Shown in pieces: positions 16,471 to 19,868 of a stretch of 19,868 nt of DNA (positions are counted from its first letter, which is position 1; each line of letters begins with the position of its first letter). Source of the DNA: CAZKUR01 sp964556005 (GTDB lineage Bacteria; Bacteroidota; Ignavibacteria; Ignavibacteriales; Ignavibacteriaceae); NCBI GenBank assembly GCA_964556005.1, contig CAZKUR010000072.1, positions 1-19,868 on the forward strand. The letters are read 5' to 3'. The notes beneath the pieces are model-generated. The model was not told the DNA's origin and made no database searches. It saw only the letters and a list, made by a program, of their open reading frames with translations. Both the position numbers and the translations under genes were made by a program.

Positions 16471-16804
16471 TTACCCTGTTAAAATAAAAGGATGTATTGT
16501 CCGCCGAAGGGCGAGACTTCGTCCGCTTTTAAGCGAGACCTCGTCTTTGACGGGCTAAAGCGGGCTTCACCCCGGCGATTCGTAGACAGATGCTCCTGGG
16601 TTTGCTATGACGGTCGTAAGGGTTTGAATTATAAACCATGGTTATCAGAATAGCATTTAAGGTTGTTATTCACTTGATAAATAAAGGCAAAGCCATTTTG
16701 GGAAACTCGCAATGACTAAGTTCATTTTACGCAACACTGATTTGTAAAAAAACTTTTACAATTCTTTTACAGTACTTAACCCCAAATTTATTGATAATTG
16801 AATG

Positions 16805-16820
16805 AACAATTTTAATTGTT
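16805..16820. promoter_or_regulatory. Palindrome upstream of radical SAM gene
   Basis: AACAATT TT AATTGTT is a perfect 7-bp-arm inverted repeat 61 bp before the ATG. An outer, weaker pair (ATTGAA near 16796 and TTCAAT near 16854) surrounds it. This is an operator candidate in AT-rich DNA; weak evidence. Confidence 0.25.
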
Positions 16821-16881
16821 ATAGCAATATGATAATTAAAAAATGTTAGAATGTTCAATTATTATTTTATAGGGAAAGTAA

Positions 16882-18360
16882 ATGAAAATCCTTTTCGTTT
16901 ATCCTGAAATTCCGCCGACCTTTTGGAGCTTTAAGAGTGCTTTAAAGTTTGTTTCAAAAAAAGCAGCAGAACCGCCTCTTGGTTTAATCACAGTTGCAGC
17001 AATGCTGCCTAAAGAATGGGAAAAGAAATTAATAGATATGAATGTTGCAGAATTAAAAGATAAAGACATTCTTTGGGCGGATTATGTTTTTTTAGGCGGA
17101 ATGAGTATACAGGTTAAATCATTCAGAGAAGTAATTAGAAAATGCAACAGCCTCGATGTAAAAGTAGTTGCGGGAGGTTCCTTAGCAACAACTCAGTATC
17201 AGGAAATTTTGGGTGTTGATCATTTTGTTTTGAATGAAGCGGAAATAACCCTTCCATTATTTTTAGAAGATTTAATGAACGGTAAAGCAAAACATATCTA
17301 TAAAACTGATGAATATCCTGACGTATCGTTAACACCCGTCCCTGAGTGGAAGCTTCTTGACATGAAAAAATATGCATCTTTGAGTATGCAGTATTCCCGC
17401 GGCTGTCCGTATGACTGCGAGTTCTGTAGTATAACAATGTTGAACGGAAGAAAACCAAGAGCTAAAAGTACTGAACAATTTCTGCATGAAATCAACATGT
17501 TATATGAATTAGGATACAGAGGTGACGTTTCTATTGTTGATGATAATTTTATCGGGAATAAAAGGAAACTTAAAACTGAAGTGCTTCCAGCTTTGATTAA
17601 CTGGTCGAAAGAGCATAAACATTCGTTTCATTTTATAACCGAAGTTTCGATAAATCTTGCAGATGATGAACTGTTAATGAGAATGATGATTGAAGCCGGA
17701 TTTTACAGCATCTTTGTCGGTATTGAAACACCAAGCGATGAAGGACTTAAAGAATGCGGGAAATCTCAAAACTTAAGAAGAAATCTTGTCGATTCCATAA
17801 ACAAATTGCAAAGTATGGGATTCATTGTTTCCGGCGGTTTTATTGTGGGGTTCGATAGCGACAGCTCAAGAATTTTTGAAGACCAGATAAGATTCATTCA
17901 AAGCAGCGGGATAGTAACGGCAATGGTTGGTTTGCTGAATGCACCTACCGGAACAAAACTTTTTAAAAGGCTGAAGTCCGAAAACAGGCTTATTGAAAAT
18001 TTCACCGGCAATAATATGGACGGATCGATAAATTTTATTCCGAAAATGAATTACAGTGAACTTATAAGAGGCTACAGCAAAATATTAAAAACGATTTACT
18101 CGCAAAAAGAATATTATGAACGGGTGAAAACATTTTTAAGCAAGTATAAAATTCCAAATTCACAATCGGTAATTATGAACTTTACACAGCTCAAAGCATT
18201 TGTAAGGTTGATCTGGGTACTGGGAATAATTGAAAATGGGAAAAGATATTTTTGGAAATGCTTTATCACAAGCTTGTTCAAATACCCGCAAAAATTCCCG
18301 ACTGCAATGACGCTGGCAGTTTACGGCTTTCATTTTAGAAAGGTTGTACAAGCATTATAA
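16882..18360 (+). CDS. B12-binding radical SAM protein, DUF4070 type
   Basis: 492 residues. The N-terminal Rossmann-like cobalamin-binding domain covers about 1-140 (YPEIPPTFWSFKSALKF, then VVAGGSLATTQ and the N/GEAE motif NEAEITLP). The radical SAM core covers about 165-370, with the cluster motif C175-x3-C179-x2-C182 (SRGCPYDCEFC). A DUF4070 C-terminal domain starts near 370 (QSSGIVTAMVGLLNAPTGT marks its approach). This architecture is shared with the hopanoid methylases HpnP and HpnR but also with many uncharacterised methyltransferase-like enzymes. No hopanoid gene is nearby, so the substrate is open. AGGGAAAG precedes the ATG. The gene is monocistronic and convergent with the CoA-binding gene. 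Confidence 0.88.
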   Translation: MKILFVYPEIPPTFWSFKSALKFVSKKAAEPPLGLITVAAMLPKEWEKKLIDMNVAELKDKDILWADYVFLGGMSIQVKSFREVIRKCNSLDVKVVAGGSLATTQYQEILGVDHFVLNEAEITLPLFLEDLMNGKAKHIYKTDEYPDVSLTPVPEWKLLDMKKYASLSMQYSRGCPYDCEFCSITMLNGRKPRAKSTEQFLHEINMLYELGYRGDVSIVDDNFIGNKRKLKTEVLPALINWSKEHKHSFHFITEVSINLADDELLMRMMIEAGFYSIFVGIETPSDEGLKECGKSQNLRRNLVDSINKLQSMGFIVSGGFIVGFDSDSSRIFEDQIRFIQSSGIVTAMVGLLNAPTGTKLFKRLKSENRLIENFTGNNMDGSINFIPKMNYSELIRGYSKILKTIYSQKEYYERVKTFLSKYKIPNSQSVIMNFTQLKAFVRLIWVLGIIENGKRYFWKCFITSLFKYPQKFPTAMTLAVYGFHFRKVVQAL

Positions 18361-18412
18361 ATTAATAGCATCTGTTGAAATTTGAACAAAAAAACTTTTG
18401 CTAATCAAACCT

Positions 18413-18871
18413 CTATTTCGGGAGCTTGCCGAAAATTCTATTTATGCCTTTATGGAATCTGTGAAAAAATTCCGTCTGCGGTATAAACATTAGGAGACAT
18501 TCACCGCCGACAACATTTATCTTTTTCTCTTCACAAAAAGCAATTGCTTCTTTCGATTCGGAACCCTGCTGCATCCAGATATTTTTTATCCCGAGCTGTA
18601 CTGCTTCTTGAACAACATTTTTTGCTGTTTCGGGCGGAACAACAATTACAACGCCTTCAGCCTCAGATGGTAATGATTTTAAATCCGGGTAGCATTTTTC
18701 ACCGTCAATTTGATCAACGGAATTATTAACCGGGAAAACGTTATAGCCTTTTTGCTTTAAACTTCTGTAAAGTGAATTCCCAAATTTCTTTTGATTCCTT
18801 GAAACACCCACAATTGCCAGGTTTTTCAATGAAACAAATTCATTGATTGAATTCATAGTTGCCATATTCAT
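18413..18871 (-). CDS. CoA-binding (YccU-like) protein
   Basis: 152-residue, single-domain Rossmann protein of the CoA_binding_2 family. LAIVGVSRNQKKFGNSLYRS (18-37) carries the nucleotide-binding GxSxxxxK..S loop; then NVFPVNN, VVIVVPPETA, NIWMQQGSES and NVVGGECLLMF follow in family order. Function in cells is poorly defined; CoA binding is known from family structures. AAGGGG is only two bases before ATG 18871 but eight before the in-frame ATG 18865, so the protein may begin MATMNSINEF. The 3' end faces the radical SAM gene 52 bp away. Confidence 0.88.
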   Translation of the reverse strand: MNMATMNSINEFVSLKNLAIVGVSRNQKKFGNSLYRSLKQKGYNVFPVNNSVDQIDGEKCYPDLKSLPSEAEGVVIVVPPETAKNVVQEAVQLGIKNIWMQQGSESKEAIAFCEEKKINVVGGECLLMFIPQTEFFHRFHKGINRIFGKLPK

Positions 18872-19006
18872 TGCCCCTTTTAAAAGTGATTTAAAATTTA
18901 CTATACAAAACTAAAAACTTTTACGATGTTATTCATTTAGAATTTTATTAATTGTGTTTTTGTAGCAAAGGAAAAAAAGGATTTATCCCTGCGTATTCTG
19001 TATTTT

Positions 19007-19027
19007 CTTTGTGTCCTCTGTGGTTAA
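19007..19027 (+). repeat. Dispersed repeat, copy 1
   Basis: CTTTGTGTCCTCTGTGGTTA plus one A agrees at 17 of 21 bases with 19353-19373. It resembles the 'CTCTGTGNCCTCTGTGGTTAA' extragenic repeat common in many bacterial genomes. A weak inverse partner (AGCAAAGGAAAA) lies about 40 bp upstream. Confidence 0.5.
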
Positions 19028-19127
19028 TTTTACTGCATTTTCACACACTTACTTTATATTTTCTTATTATTGTGGATAATTAGCTTAACTAAAATTTGCA
19101 AAACTGTTATAACATTAAAGATAACTT

Positions 19128-19268
19128 CAAATTATTAGCTGGAAGACAGAAAAACTTGCAAAGATATTTTTGGAAGGCGTAAGAGGAGCAATACCTTTTG
19201 CTGATGAAGAAATAGAAATATTAATTAGAATTATAAAAATATTTCAGCCTAACTTAAATTCATTTTAG
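19128..19268 (+). pseudogene. N-terminal remnant of a class I SAM-dependent methyltransferase
   Basis: One frame without a start codon reads WKTEKLAKIFLEGVRGAI followed by PFADEEIEILIRIIKIFQPN and then LNSF-stop. In a family of class I methyltransferases this segment directly precedes motif I (FLDLGCGDG). Here the stop TAG falls exactly where that motif should begin, and nothing later restores it. Upstream the frame is closed by TAA at 19122 with no ATG. It is flanked on both sides by copies of the same dispersed repeat. I recalled the match from family sequences and did not run a search. Confidence 0.55.
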
Positions 19269-19290
19269 AGACTGAATAAATATTAAACGC

Positions 19291-19376
19291 TTTTTTAACG
19301 CAGAGAAGTTATGTAGGAAATAGAGATTTTATTTCCGATAATTCTGTTTATTCTCTGTGGCCTCTTTTGTTAAAAA
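19291..19376. repeat. Dispersed repeat, copy 2, with inverted ends
   Basis: TTTTTTAACGCAGAGAA at the left faces TTCTCTGTGGCCTCTTTTGT at the right (19351-19370), followed by TAAAAA. TTAAC and CAGAGAA are therefore inverted about the centre. CTCTGTGGCCTCTTTTGTTA (19353-19372) is the part shared with 19007-19027. Confidence 0.5.
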
Positions 19377-19541
19377 GTACATGCAAATTAAATTTCTCAA
19401 TAAATTTTCAAAAAATTTTCCAATCTTAAAGAAATTTTAATTATTGTCCTCAACTATAAATCAATGTATGCTTAAGTTGTCTTGAATTTACAATTTTAAT
19501 TTTTAAACTAATCTATTAGACAAAAGAGAGTATAAAGGCTT

Positions 19542-19868
19542 ATGTCTGTTATAGGTGCAAAAGAAAAAATCCACGTGGCAATCTCTAAATTAGATGGAGT
19601 CACTTCCGAACCGCACAGATTCGGTGGAACGGAATACCGTCTCGGTAAAAGAGAAATCGGGCACGTACACGGAAATTATCTCGTCGATATCCCCTTCACC
19701 AAAAAAGTTAAAGACGAATTAATAGCGGAAGGCAGAGCGGCAAATCATCATGTCCTTCCTGAAAGTGGATGGGTCAGCATTTATTTAAATAACCCTGCGG
19801 ATGTTGATAATGCGATTGAGCTTTTGAAGAAATCTTACGGGATTGCGGTGGTACAAGTAAAGAAAAGA
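19542..19868 (+). CDS. DUF5519 (luciferase-like family) protein, C-terminal end cut
   Basis: 109 codons are open from ATG 19542 to the window edge with no stop. The core matches DUF5519: REIGHVHGNYLVDIPF (45-60), EGRAANHHVLPESGW (70-84), then a helix ADVDNAIELLKKSYG. Despite the Pfam name 'luciferase', the members are small proteins with no shown light-emitting role. AAAGG lies a few bases upstream of the ATG. The visible part already covers nearly all of the family domain, so few residues are missing. Confidence 0.82.
   Translation, partial: MSVIGAKEKIHVAISKLDGVTSEPHRFGGTEYRLGKREIGHVHGNYLVDIPFTKKVKDELIAEGRAANHHVLPESGWVSIYLNNPADVDNAIELLKKSYGIAVVQVKKR

Larger units (their letters stand above)
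15887..16881. other. Noncoding stretch rich in degenerate REP-like repeats
   Basis: About 1 kb without a convincing gene; a 60-codon plus-strand frame at 16206-16388 runs through repeats and has no protein character. At least four copies and some half copies of a GTCATTGCGAG...GAAGCAATCTC palindromic repeat lie in 16061-16716, and the best are listed separately. GCGAGACTTCGTC (16511-16523) recurs with one change at 16533-16545. The last 100 bp is the AT-rich leader of the radical SAM gene. Confidence 0.6.
18872..19541. other. Intergenic stretch with repeats and a gene remnant
   Basis: About 670 bp without an intact gene. It holds two copies of a CTYTGTGKCCTCT repeat (19007-19027 and within 19291-19376) and, between them, the remnant of a methyltransferase gene. 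The final 100 bp is the AT-rich leader of the DUF5519 gene. Confidence 0.6.

Overview
The window is AT-rich bacterial chromosome. Its gene style points to the Bacteroidota/Chlorobi side, most likely an Ignavibacteria-like organism. The signs are a lipobox/'YSQ'-type signal on a DUF1207-like outer-membrane protein, several TTG/GTG starts, A/T-rich leaders with variable Shine-Dalgarno strength, and a sucrose-synthase gene set known from some non-photosynthetic bacteria. This placement is inferred from protein style only. No rRNA, tRNA, CRISPR array, transposase or integrase was seen.

Left part (1-2.8 kb). A pentapeptide-repeat protein is cut by the left edge and followed by a DinB-family protein, both on the minus strand. 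About 970 bp of gene debris comes next, including a DUF3795 N-terminal remnant with a good ribosome binding site. Then comes a cation diffusion facilitator on the plus strand.

Sucrose operon (3.0-8.5 kb, plus strand). It encodes a PfkB fructokinase, a two-domain sucrose-phosphate synthase/phosphatase with an intact HAD active site, and a full-length sucrose synthase. The genes are 7 nt apart or overlap by 14 nt. Together they form a closed sucrose synthesis/cleavage cycle: F6P + NDP-glucose to sucrose-6-P to sucrose, then to NDP-glucose + fructose, then back to F6P. A 9-bp-arm palindrome sits just upstream of the first gene.

Minus-strand group (8.75-11.2 kb): a DUF1207-like outer-membrane protein, a hotdog thioesterase and an MscS channel.

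Two altered enzymes (11.36-13.98 kb). A full-length acetyl-CoA synthetase homologue has lost the ATP-binding P-loop, the WWQTET motif and the SGHR motif. Convergent to it is a HisH-like glutamine amidotransferase whose nucleophilic Cys is Gly. Both reading frames are intact, so they look like pseudoenzymes rather than broken genes. They are the most unusual coding features here.

Right part (14.0-19.9 kb). An OmpR-type response regulator and histidine kinase overlap and are followed by a clear minus-strand terminator. Next is about 1 kb of noncoding DNA filled with degenerate copies of a GTCATTGCGAG...GAAGCAATCTC palindromic repeat. Then come a B12-binding radical SAM protein (DUF4070 type), a CoA-binding protein, a repeat-flanked methyltransferase remnant, and a DUF5519 protein cut by the right edge.

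Three families of extragenic repeats are visible. One is an AGAGATRACATCTTT-ended inverted repeat between both convergent pairs at 8.7 and 13.3 kb. The second is the GTCATTGCGAG family at 16.0-16.7 kb. The third is a CTYTGTGKCCTCT..GTTAA family at 19.0-19.4 kb.
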